From Candidatus Gastranaerophilales bacterium (GTDB taxonomy: Bacteria; Cyanobacteriota; Vampirovibrionia; Gastranaerophilales; Gastranaerophilaceae), in assembly GCA_900752845.1 (NCBI GenBank), contig CAADWU010000081.1, positions 1 through 5,092 on the forward strand: a DNA stretch of 5,092 bases. Reading direction: 5' to 3'. Within the stretch, counting starts at the first letter, position 1; every line of letters begins with the position of its first letter. The notes under the pieces were generated by a model. It was not told the DNA's origin and made no database searches. It was given only the letters and a program-made list of their open reading frames with translations. The translations under genes were made by a program, and so were the position numbers. Positions 1-4,967 of the stretch are shown piece after piece.

Positions 1-89
1 AAACAGGTAAGCTTATATCAAAAGATGAAATCAAGCCTGTATTCCTTCGTGTAGACAGTGAACTTGCTGACAAAAGTTCTAAAAAATAA
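1..89 (+). CDS. 3' end of a truncated gene, possibly tsaB (tRNA t6A biosynthesis)
   Basis: The frame is open from the left edge (first full codon at position 3) to a TAA at 87-89 and gives the last 28 residues of a protein that begins outside the window. The tail contains IKPVFLRVDSELADKSSKK. The P-V-[YF]-L-R element near a charged C-terminus resembles the end of TsaB (YeaZ), the non-catalytic ASKHA-fold partner of TsaD in making N6-threonylcarbamoyladenosine on tRNA; the E. coli protein ends with a PVYLR segment in the same place. This is recognition from a short tail only, so the family call is tentative. The coding nature of the frame is better supported: it has no stop and ordinary AT-rich codon use. 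The gene converges on the regulator gene that follows. No conventional hairpin plus U-tract follows its stop. Confidence 0.45.
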   Translation, partial: TGKLISKDEIKPVFLRVDSELADKSSKK

Positions 90-112
90 TTAATTAAAAT
101 TAAATAATTATT

Positions 113-328
113 CTACAATTGCAAAAGCGTATTTAAATCTACATTTAAAGCTTTTGCAATTGCTATTATTGTGCATAATCTGGGATTGCCTACACCCCGT
201 TCAATCATATTTATGGTATCTAAAGAAACATCTGCCATTTCTGCAAGCTTTAACTGTGAAATGTTTAATCTAGCACGTTCTACACGCATATTTTTGGCAA
301 GTTCATTATTATAATAAGACATATCCAT
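113..328 (-). CDS. Small XRE-family (Cro/C1-type HTH) transcriptional regulator
   Basis: This 71-residue protein is essentially one HTH_3 domain (residues about 12-68). The first HTH helix is SQLKLAEMA (24-32), followed by a DVS turn and the recognition helix around LDTINMIERG (36-45). The family signature E-x-G-x-x-N-P is present as ERGVGNP (43-49), and IAIAKALNVDLNTLL forms the closing helices. No ligand-binding or oligomerisation domain is attached, so it probably binds a palindromic operator as a dimer. It is transcribed away from the pilin-like gene, and the shared gap holds a 28-bp palindrome that is a natural candidate operator. The start is uncertain: ATG at 328 and ATG at 322 are both possible and neither has a Shine-Dalgarno. 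The last 16 codons and stop-proximal bases form a long inverted repeat (116-162). Role as repressor is inference; the fold assignment is firm. Confidence 0.88.
   Translation of the reverse strand: MDMSYYNNELAKNMRVERARLNISQLKLAEMADVSLDTINMIERGVGNPRLCTIIAIAKALNVDLNTLLQL
116..162. repeat. Long inverted repeat inside the 3' end of the XRE gene
   Basis: Outer arms 116-128 and 150-162 (CAATTGCAAAAGC / GCTTTTGCAATTG) are perfectly complementary over 13 bp. Inner arms 132-138 and 143-149 (TTTAAAT / ATTTAAA) add 7 bp, closing a CTAC loop, with only a 3-nt bulge at 129-131. RNA from either strand could fold into a 20-bp hairpin. On the minus strand it ends just before the XRE stop codon and is followed by a U-rich but interrupted tail, so it could act as a terminator or 3' stabiliser of the regulator mRNA. 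On the plus strand no U-tract follows. Confidence 0.75.
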
Positions 329-345
329 TATTTAATTTTAGTATG

Positions 346-374
346 TTGATTTTTGTTATTATATATGTTATAAT
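346..374 (+). promoter_or_regulatory. Predicted sigma70-type promoter of the pilin-like gene
   Basis: The -35 box is TTGATT at 346-351 and the -10 box is a perfect TATAAT at 369-374, separated by an optimal 17 nt. Transcription should begin near 380-382, leaving a leader of about 57 nt before the ATG at 438. The box quality and position support the call; no transcription data were available. Confidence 0.7.
358..363 (-). promoter_or_regulatory. Possible -10 box for the XRE gene
   Basis: Read on the minus strand, this is a perfect TATAAT about 30 nt upstream of the XRE start, inside the spacer of the opposing pilin promoter. No good -35 is visible at 381-386, where the palindrome lies. In an AT-rich gap chance matches are common, so this is weakly supported. 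Confidence 0.3.
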
Positions 375-405
375 CAGTATAATACTGAATATATTCAGTA
401 TTATA
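375..405. promoter_or_regulatory. Candidate operator: 28-bp perfect palindrome with three CAGTAT half-sites
   Basis: Positions 378-405 form a perfect 28-bp palindrome centred between 391 and 392 (core half AATACTGAATA). The element CAGTAT occurs at 375-380, inverted as ATACTG at 382-387, and again at 396-401. The first two half-sites make a second, overlapping palindrome (375-387, CAGTATAATACTG). The array begins one base after the pilin -10 box and covers the predicted start site, the classic place for repressor binding. The neighbouring XRE protein is the obvious candidate ligand (inference). Confidence 0.65.
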
Positions 406-427
406 TTAAACATATTACTTATTTTAT

Positions 428-431
428 GGAG
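428..431 (+). promoter_or_regulatory. Shine-Dalgarno of the pilin-like gene
   Basis: GGAG sits 6 nt before the ATG at 438 and fixes that start; the prepilin leader begins immediately after it. Confidence 0.75.
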
Positions 432-437
432 TAAAAT

Positions 438-1187
438 ATGAATAAAAAAATATCTTTTGCTTTTACCTTAGCTGAAGTTTTAGTCACACTTGGCATTATT
501 GGTGTCGTTGCAGCTATGACGATGCCGTCACTGATTGCAAGCCACAAAGAAAAAGAAACAATCGCAAAGTTAAAGAAGTTTTATTCTACTATTTCCCAAT
601 CTTATTTGTTTGCAAAAGAGGAGTACGGAACACCTGATTACTGGTATACTGATAAAGAAGTTCCACATTCTCTAGCTGCATCAAATAAAATGGGAGATAT
701 TTTAACCAAAAATATGAAAATACTAAAAACCTGTTATGATGGAAAAGGTTGTTTTCCTGACATTACTTACAAAAAAATAGATGGAGAAGATGCAACTAAC
801 TGGGATAATTACAAAGGGATAGCAAAATACATGACAAATGACGGGTACAGTTTATATTTCTTCAGTTACGGAAATCAATCTAAAAATTTGGGTGATGGGG
901 TTCTCGGTAAAAGTTATGGCGCAATTAGTATTGATATAAACGGTTTTAAAAAACCGAACATTTTTGGCAAGGATATGTTTTCATTTCATTTAACAGAACA
1001 GGGAATTATACCTGTCGGAGCACAAATTGCCAATACTAAAACTGCTATGTTTCCAAATTCTTGCAACAGAACCAAATGCAACGATTCGTGGTGTGAAGGC
1101 TGTGCAGCATGGGTTATTTACAATGAAAATATGGACTATCTTAAATGTGATGACCTTAATTGGAACGGAAAAACTAAGTGCAGATAA
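438..1187 (+). CDS. Type IV pilin / pseudopilin-like secreted protein with prepilin N-terminus
   Basis: The 249-residue protein starts with a short basic leader, MNKKISFA, followed by the class III prepilin motif FTLAE (9-13) and a hydrophobic helix to about residue 33. A prepilin peptidase would cut between A8 and F9, with the conserved Glu at mature position 5. The residue before the cut is Ala instead of the usual Gly. The body has the pseudopilin-like segment IDINGFKKPNIFGKDMFSF (165-183). Eight cysteines fall in pairs (C99/C105, C209/C214, C219/C222, C237/C248), suggesting disulfides outside the membrane. The end reads DYLKCDDLNWNGKTKCR. It is probably a minor pilin or surface filament subunit; the machinery is not encoded here, so whether it joins a type IV pilus or a type II secretion pseudopilus is unknown. 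Promoter, palindromic operator and RBS lie directly upstream and a strong terminator downstream, so it is a one-gene transcript. Confidence 0.85.
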   Translation: MNKKISFAFTLAEVLVTLGIIGVVAAMTMPSLIASHKEKETIAKLKKFYSTISQSYLFAKEEYGTPDYWYTDKEVPHSLAASNKMGDILTKNMKILKTCYDGKGCFPDITYKKIDGEDATNWDNYKGIAKYMTNDGYSLYFFSYGNQSKNLGDGVLGKSYGAISIDINGFKKPNIFGKDMFSFHLTEQGIIPVGAQIANTKTAMFPNSCNRTKCNDSWCEGCAAWVIYNENMDYLKCDDLNWNGKTKCR

Positions 1188-1248
1188 GAATATTTTTCCA
1201 CATGGCTACCTGCGTAGCAGCTGGAACGGTAAGATTAAATGTAAGTAA
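1188..1248 (+). pseudogene. Remnant 3' end of a second pilin-like gene
   Basis: In another frame from the intact gene, 1204-1248 reads GYLRSSWNGKIKCK then TAA. The intact pilin ends DYLKCDDLNWNGKTKCR then TAA. The last nine codons (1161-1187 versus 1222-1248) share 20 of 27 bases, and four of the six differing codons are synonymous third-position changes, the pattern left by two genes that diverged under protein-level selection. The YLK/YLR match just upstream, with three codons fewer between, extends the similarity. No start codon, RBS or upstream coding similarity is visible, so this looks like the scar of a deletion in a tandem pilin pair rather than a working gene. The short length keeps confidence moderate. 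Confidence 0.55.
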
Positions 1249-1276
1249 AAAAGCGGTCTGTATGACCGCTTTTTTT
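1247..1276. terminator. Bidirectional intrinsic terminator
   Basis: GCGGTC (1253-1258) and GACCGC (1264-1269) form a perfect 6-bp GC-rich stem with a TGTAT loop. It is flanked by six A (1247-1252) and seven T (1270-1276), so both strands give a stem followed by a U-tract. It ends the pilin transcript on the plus strand and the small-protein transcript that stops at 1282 on the minus strand. Confidence 0.92.
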
Positions 1277-1281
1277 ATCTG

Positions 1282-1677
1282 TTATTCTTCATCCTGATAT
1301 TTAATCATACCTGCTGTAACAGCATACATTGCCGCCGATATTTCTGATGCCGATGAAAACGGTCCGAATGATTTAATAAATTTTGCAGCATCAAATGTAT
1401 TCATATATCTGGTTAATGCTGTTTCTGCCTCATCTGTTAAGCCTCCGACAAACAGTATGTTTTGAATAAAGTTTGATGCCTTTTCTTCGACATCCGATTC
1501 TTCATAATCAGTTTTTGAAAATTCTGCTGTGTCTTTTTCTTCTTTTTGCTTTGTTGCAACACCGTATTCTTTGGCTTCTTCGGTTGCATTTTCTTCTTGC
1601 GTTTCCTGCAATTCTTCTTCTTCAACAGCAGCAGAGGCTGATGTGTAAGCTTTTGATGATACTCCGTTAATTTCCAT
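1282..1677 (-). CDS. Uncharacterised acidic small protein, paralogue of the gene upstream
   Basis: I do not recognise a known family. The 131-residue product has a Ser/Ala-rich start (MEINGVSSKAYTSASAA), a strongly acidic, probably disordered Glu/Lys/Thr stretch (about 18-66), and an ordered-looking C-terminal part from about 68 with hydrophobic periodicity. There is no signal peptide or membrane segment. Residues 88-125 align with residues 84-120 of the product encoded at 1760-2125: shared Y, FD, KF, K, S, MY, T and G in the same order, about 12 identities in 37 with one gap. The start is supported by AAAGGA 7 nt upstream of the ATG. Its own promoter (1725-1753) and a palindrome in the leader suggest separate control, and the terminator at 1247-1276 ends the transcript. 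Function is unknown. Confidence 0.75.
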   Translation of the reverse strand: MEINGVSSKAYTSASAAVEEEELQETQEENATEEAKEYGVATKQKEEKDTAEFSKTDYEESDVEEKASNFIQNILFVGGLTDEAETALTRYMNTFDAAKFIKSFGPFSSASEISAAMYAVTAGMIKYQDEE

Positions 1678-1691
1678 ATACCTATCCTTTC

Positions 1692-1707
1692 TGTAGAAAT
1701 TTCTACA
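1692..1707. promoter_or_regulatory. 16-bp perfect palindrome in the leader of the acidic small protein gene
   Basis: TGTAGAAATTTCTACA is self-complementary throughout and lies between the predicted transcription start (about 1718) and the Shine-Dalgarno (1685-1690). It could be a repressor operator, or a short leader hairpin next to the RBS. Which protein would bind is unknown. Confidence 0.5.
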
Positions 1708-1724
1708 AGTTTTATGTCGGGTAA

Positions 1725-1753
1725 TTTATAGAAAAACTTTAAAATTTTGTTAA
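1725..1753 (-). promoter_or_regulatory. Predicted sigma70-type promoter of the acidic small protein gene
   Basis: On the minus strand TTAACA (1753-1748) and TATAAA (1730-1725) are separated by exactly 17 nt, each one mismatch from consensus. The predicted start is near 1718, giving a leader of about 40 nt. It lies directly after the stop of the upstream paralogue, so this gene can be transcribed alone. Confidence 0.6.
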
Positions 1754-1759
1754 GGGATA

Positions 1760-2125
1760 TTAATTAACAAGACCTTCTGTTTCGTTATACATCACCATGT
1801 AAAAATCAGGACTTGTCATATCCGGGTTCTTTTTCATAAATTTTTTAACATCAAAATTTTCAAGGTATTTATCCAGTTTATTTAATGTTTTTTGGTTATC
1901 TTTATGTTCTTCCTTAAGCTTTGATATGTAGCTTTTTGTCATAGCAAGAATTTCTTCTTCAGTTAATATAGGAAGTCCTCCAATTCTAACTTCATCAGCT
2001 TCTTCTTCTTCAAGATATTTTTTGAGTTCTTTTTTTGGTTCTTCTTTTTGCCGTCTTCCATGACTGTCTGATGATGTTGAAGAAGATACCGCTTTATTAA
2101 AAGGATTATTTACATTGTTAAACAT
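1760..2125 (-). CDS. Uncharacterised charged small protein, upstream member of a paralogous pair
   Basis: No known family is recognised. The 121-residue product starts with an Asn/Phe-rich and then Ser-rich segment (MFNNVNNPFNKAVSSSTSSD), continues with a Lys/Glu-rich, helix-prone stretch (about 27-45), then RIGGLPILTEEEILAMTKSYISKLKE and a basic helix, and closes with a C-terminal block YLENFDVKKFMKK ... MVMYNETEGLV. That block matches the C-terminal block of the protein encoded at 1282-1677, so the two genes look like an old tandem duplication whose N-terminal halves diverged. No signal peptide or membrane helix is seen; a cytoplasmic or non-classically exported protein is likely. GAGG 7 nt before the ATG (2133-2136) supports the start. 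The 76-nt gap to the upstream TIM-barrel gene contains no terminator, so read-through from the dnaN operon is possible. Function is unknown. Confidence 0.75.
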   Translation of the reverse strand: MFNNVNNPFNKAVSSSTSSDSHGRRQKEEPKKELKKYLEEEEADEVRIGGLPILTEEEILAMTKSYISKLKEEHKDNQKTLNKLDKYLENFDVKKFMKKNPDMTSPDFYMVMYNETEGLVN

Positions 2126-2177
2126 AAGGATGCCTCATTTTTTACAAAATATACGGCATTTAGCAAAAAAATCTTTA

Positions 2178-2207
2178 ATTAAATCCTTCAATCATATGAG
2201 ATTACAA
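2178..2207 (-). promoter_or_regulatory. Weak candidate promoter for the upstream small-protein gene
   Basis: On the minus strand TTGTAA (2207-2202) and TTTAAT (2183-2178) are 18 nt apart, matching consensus at 4 of 6 and 5 of 6 positions. The -35 overlaps the stop codon of the TIM-barrel gene. In DNA this AT-rich such a match may be chance. Confidence 0.22.
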
Positions 2208-3038
2208 TGAATAATAATATTCTTTAATTAACTTGCAATCATCTTCAATATTTGGACTTTCGCATACAAGAGCACCTTTTACTCCGAACTCTTTCAATAC
2301 CTTTAAAAGGTCTTTATAGTTCATATCAGACTGCTCCAATTCAAGGTGCTGTCTTTCTCCTTTTGCGGTGTATTCAATCCCTGCAATATGCCCATGAAAG
2401 TTATCAAGCGCATATTGTCCGATTTCTTTTCCAATTTTTTCAAGAACAAAAGAAAATTCATCATAAGTGTTATATTCACCTGCACTTCTTGCATGTAGAT
2501 GAGAAAAATCTATACATGGCAAAACATATTCAAACTCTTTTGAAAGATTAACTATTTCTTCTAAATCTCCCCATTGAGTAGCTTTTCCTGTAGTTTCGGG
2601 ACGAACCCATACTTTTATATTTTCTTTCTCTAATACTTCTGTAATACGTTTTGTCTGGCTTTTAACCTGATTATAAACTGTTTCTTTGTCAGCACCCATA
2701 TAAAATGCAGCATGGTAAGTTATACTGAAAGCTCCTGCCTGAGAAGCAACAGATGCTGTATCAATAATCCTTTGAACACTCGCATCAATTTTTTCTTCTT
2801 CTTTGGAATTTAAATTGATATAAAACGGACCATGAGCCGTTATTATAAAATCATTAGATTTTTCTTTAACAAAAACTCTTGAATCATCACTCATTCTAAC
2901 GCCATGAACAAACTCAAGCTCCATTCCGTCAAGTTCCATATCTTTTAAGATATCAAATGCTTTTGGGTAAGAACCTTTACCGGTTCTTAAAGGCATACCG
3001 GCTGTTAAAAAGTTTAATTTATCAAATGATTTTTGCAC
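2202..3038 (-). CDS. Endonuclease IV-like TIM-barrel protein (AP endonuclease family 2)
   Basis: The 278-residue product has the metal-site motifs of the Nfo / xylose isomerase-like TIM barrel in order: TAHGPFYIN (H69), TYHAAF (H109), RPETTG (E148), CIDFSHLHA (D177, H180), NFHGHIAGIEY (H215/H217), GERQHLEL (H231) and LVCESPN (E260). Spacing closely follows E. coli Nfo (H69, H109, E145, D179, H182, H216, H231, E261). The position of Nfo zinc ligand Asp229 is occupied by Arg in GERQH, so it belongs to a divergent, archaeal-like branch, and AP-site cleavage activity should not be assumed. The frame is open to a TTG at 3050, but GTG at 3038 is chosen because GGAG lies exactly 6 nt before it. With this start it overlaps the end of the fluoride channel gene by 17 bp, indicating translational coupling. 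Last gene of the dnaN operon. Confidence 0.82.
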   Translation of the reverse strand: MQKSFDKLNFLTAGMPLRTGKGSYPKAFDILKDMELDGMELEFVHGVRMSDDSRVFVKEKSNDFIITAHGPFYINLNSKEEEKIDASVQRIIDTASVASQAGAFSITYHAAFYMGADKETVYNQVKSQTKRITEVLEKENIKVWVRPETTGKATQWGDLEEIVNLSKEFEYVLPCIDFSHLHARSAGEYNTYDEFSFVLEKIGKEIGQYALDNFHGHIAGIEYTAKGERQHLELEQSDMNYKDLLKVLKEFGVKGALVCESPNIEDDCKLIKEYYYSL

Positions 3039-3396
3039 AATACACTCCAACTGTCACTGCCAACAAACATATTATAACACTCAACAAAGCATAAACAAAT
3101 GCATGCAAAAATTGTGCGTTATTAACCATTTCAAAAAGCTCAAGAGAAAATGTGCTGAAAGTTGTTAATCCTCCACAGAAACCTACTGTTAAAGCAAGTT
3201 TCAAAGCAGGACTTAAATCAGTTTTTTCTATAAATAAAATATACATAAATCCTATTAAAAAACTTCCGATAACATTCACCAAAAATGTCGAAGCAGGCAG
3301 GTTAACTGTCAAAATTTTTGTCATATATAAACCTGTCAAATATCTTGTTGCTGCGCCTAATCCGCCGCCAAAAAATATTGCTATAAAATTCAGCAT
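3022..3396 (-). CDS. crcB: Fluoride channel CrcB/FluC
   Basis: The 124-residue membrane protein has four hydrophobic helices and all Fluc hallmarks: GGGLGAATRY in helix 1 (10-19), ASTFLVNVIGSFLIG in helix 2 (35-49, with the pore Asn at 41), and GFCGGLTTFSTFS (72-84) at the helix 3 break, which includes the two 'phenylalanine box' residues F80 and F83. Fluc channels assemble as antiparallel dual-topology dimers and let fluoride leak out of the cytoplasm, protecting enolase and other enzymes. Length is normal for the family. AAAGG (3405-3409) lies 8 nt before the ATG, inside the end of the preceding gene, whose stop is only 3 nt away. Only one copy is present here, consistent with a homodimer. 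No fluoride riboswitch is seen directly upstream, since the gene is internal to an operon. Confidence 0.95.
   Translation of the reverse strand: MLNFIAIFFGGGLGAATRYLTGLYMTKILTVNLPASTFLVNVIGSFLIGFMYILFIEKTDLSPALKLALTVGFCGGLTTFSTFSLELFEMVNNAQFLHAFVYALLSVIICLLAVTVGVYCAKII
3045..3048 (-). promoter_or_regulatory. Shine-Dalgarno that decides the TIM-barrel start
   Basis: GGAG on the minus strand lies 6 nt before GTG at 3038. It overlaps the more upstream in-frame TTG at 3050 (TTGGAG), which therefore cannot use it. This favours the GTG start, the same geometry as for the pilin-like gene. Confidence 0.7.
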
Positions 3397-3399
3397 TTT

Positions 3400-3795
3400 C
3401 TAAACCTTTGATTTCAAAAGTTCTTCGAGGATTTCACAAGCATCCGAAACATATTTTGAACATCTTTCTTTTCTTGCAGCACCCTCAAGACCTCCTGATA
3501 AAACTCTACAGCAGGTAATCTTGTTTCGATTTTTAAATTCATCTACAAGCTCTTTTGCTTTCTGACGTGCTAAAACTTCGTTACCTTTAGAATTTTCACG
3601 TCCGTAATAATAACTTGATATTATTTGAGCAGCAGCAACTGCACCGCAAAGACAACCTGAAGACATACCTCCTGAAAAAGCTGTTGCAACAGGCAATAAT
3701 TCAACAGGACATAATCCCTCGTCAATAGCTGCTTTAATTAAACTTTCAGAACAAGAATAACCGTTTTTGAAATATTCTACTGCTTTTTCTTTCAT
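3400..3795 (-). CDS. C_GCAxxG_C_C family cysteine-rich protein
   Basis: The 131-residue product matches the C_GCAxxG_C_C family (TIGR01909 / PF09719): YFKNGYSCSES with C15, then AFSGGMSSGCLCGAVAAAQ (39-57) with C48 and C50, then ITCCRVL (C95, C96), C112 and C120. The conserved cysteines suggest a redox or metal-binding role, and the family is generally described as a putative redox-active or cytochrome-related domain; no reaction is established. No heme CXXCH motif or signal peptide is present, so it is probably cytoplasmic. AGGAG (3803-3807) lies 7 nt before the ATG and overlaps the TAG stop of dnaN (3806-3808), so it is translated from the dnaN message. The crcB gene starts 3 nt after it. 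Family call is firm, function open. Confidence 0.88.
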   Translation of the reverse strand: MKEKAVEYFKNGYSCSESLIKAAIDEGLCPVELLPVATAFSGGMSSGCLCGAVAAAQIISSYYYGRENSKGNEVLARQKAKELVDEFKNRNKITCCRVLSGGLEGAARKERCSKYVSDACEILEELLKSKV

Positions 3796-3805
3796 TTAAT
3801 TTCTC

Positions 3806-4927
3806 CTAACGGATTTGTACAGGCATAATCAAGCCTACAAAATCTTCTTCACTGTTTGGTCTGAACATTGTAGCTGACAACGGAGTATTCAATCCAATCT
3901 TAACTTCATCTGCATCAATGTTTTTCAACGCTTCTAGAACATACTTGTAGTTGAAAGCAATAGCTAGATCTTCACCTGAATAATCAATATCAAGATTTTC
4001 TTCTGACTTACCGGAATCCGGGGTATCAGCAGAAAGCTTCAAATTGTTATTGCTGAATTCAAGTTTAACTATACTTGTTTTTTCGTTAACCATAATTGAA
4101 ACACGTTCTATAGCTGATATTACCTGAGAAACATTAACAATTGCTTCTTTCGGGCTTTCTTTCGGGATTAACTGGTTATATTTAGGGAATTGTCCTTCCA
4201 AAAGTCTTGAAATTGTAGTTGTTTTTTCTGATTTGATAATAAGTTTAGAGTTTTCGGTAAATATTTTTACAGAATCTTCGTCAATAAAGCTGCTCATTTT
4301 AATAAATTCGTTCAATGTTTTTGAAGGAATGATTAACTGCTTTGCCTGATTGTCTTTATTATCAATAGTTTCACGAACTCTTGCAAGACGGTTTCCGTCA
4401 GTGGAAGCTATTTCAAGAATATTTTCAGAGATATCGCATACAATACCTGATAAAAGGTTGCTTGTTTCGTAACTTGCAGCAGCAAAACCAGCTTGTCTGA
4501 CAGCTTTTACAAACGGTCTGATTTCTATTTCAAATCCATCGTTTTCGTTTATTTCAATATTTGAAAATTCAGGAGGAAATTCAGAAGCTGAAATACCGAT
4601 AATGTCAAACTTTGAGTTCTGGCAGGTTATATTAACGGAAGTTTCTTCGTTGTTCATTTCAAAAGTAATAAGTTTATCACCAAGCTTTGAAACTATCTCA
4701 TTGAGAGTTTTTGAAGGCAATGTGATTTTACCTTCTTCTTCTACTTGAGCATCAACATAAGCAATTACTGTAAAATCCAAATCTGTTGCAACAAGTTTTA
4801 TAGAGCTGTTTGTGATTGTTTCGATTAATATGTTTAAAAGAACAGGCTGTAAAGCTTTCATAGATGTAGCTCTTTCAACTATTTTAATACCGTTATATAA
4901 ATCTTCTTTTTTAACAACAAATTTCAT
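3806..4927 (-). CDS. dnaN: DNA polymerase III sliding clamp, beta subunit
   Basis: The 373-residue product is a full-length beta clamp (E. coli 366). It starts MKFVVKKEDLYNGIKIVERATS, contains the first-domain landmark LVATDLDFTV (45-54), the repeated PSKTLNEI / PSKTLNEFI segments of domains 1 and 2, the SEFPPEF and GQFPKYNQLIP segments, and ends FVGLIMPVQIR, equivalent to the usual clamp C-terminus MP-x-[RK]. Three similar domains fold so that a dimer encircles DNA and tethers DNA polymerase III; its hydrophobic cleft also binds other repair and replication proteins. AAGGAG at 4937-4942 lies 9 nt before the ATG and supports the start. It is the first gene of a minus-strand operon continuing into the C_GCAxxG protein, crcB and the TIM-barrel gene. 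dnaA and recF are not adjacent on the downstream side; upstream is outside the window. Confidence 0.97.
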   Translation of the reverse strand: MKFVVKKEDLYNGIKIVERATSMKALQPVLLNILIETITNSSIKLVATDLDFTVIAYVDAQVEEEGKITLPSKTLNEIVSKLGDKLITFEMNNEETSVNITCQNSKFDIIGISASEFPPEFSNIEINENDGFEIEIRPFVKAVRQAGFAAASYETSNLLSGIVCDISENILEIASTDGNRLARVRETIDNKDNQAKQLIIPSKTLNEFIKMSSFIDEDSVKIFTENSKLIIKSEKTTTISRLLEGQFPKYNQLIPKESPKEAIVNVSQVISAIERVSIMVNEKTSIVKLEFSNNNLKLSADTPDSGKSEENLDIDYSGEDLAIAFNYKYVLEALKNIDADEVKIGLNTPLSATMFRPNSEEDFVGLIMPVQIR

Positions 4928-4936
4928 ATCCTACTA

Positions 4937-4942
4937 CTCCTT
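4937..4942 (-). promoter_or_regulatory. Shine-Dalgarno of dnaN
   Basis: AAGGAG on the minus strand lies 9 nt upstream of the ATG at 4927, the strongest ribosome site in the window. Confidence 0.8.
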
Positions 4943-4952
4943 AAAATTATCT

Positions 4953-4967
4953 TATAATTAAATTATA
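4953..4967 (-). promoter_or_regulatory. Predicted -10 region of the dnaN operon, embedded in a palindrome
   Basis: TATAATTAAATTATA is a 15-bp odd palindrome, so TATAAT is present on both strands. On the minus strand the box at 4967-4962 would start transcription near 4955, giving a leader of about 28 nt. No convincing -35 is visible about 17 nt further upstream, only a T-rich stretch. Confidence 0.4.

Noticed and set aside
1194..1202. TTTTCCACA, one mismatch from a DnaA box
   Set aside because: It is a single copy, inside the pilin remnant and far from dnaN, with no cluster of boxes; chance is the simpler explanation.
1205..1218. GCTAC-CTGC-GTAGC small hairpin in the pilin remnant
   Set aside because: Only 5 bp with no U-tract, and the strong terminator follows shortly after; no role can be argued.
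1437..1625. Lys-rich minus-strand frame overlapping the acidic small protein gene
   Set aside because: It is the out-of-frame reading of the Glu/Lys-rich GAA/AAA codons of the gene at 1282-1677, low complexity and without its own RBS.
2252..2551. Plus-strand open frames opposite the minus-strand genes (also at 1473-1670 and 3152-3403)
   Set aside because: They lie antisense to well-supported genes and have no RBS or recognisable domain; they are by-products of the AT-rich codon use of the true genes.
3397..3410. Fluoride riboswitch upstream of crcB
   Set aside because: Only 3 nt separate crcB from the preceding gene, leaving no room for an aptamer; the operon leader before dnaN shows no recognisable crcB-motif structure either.
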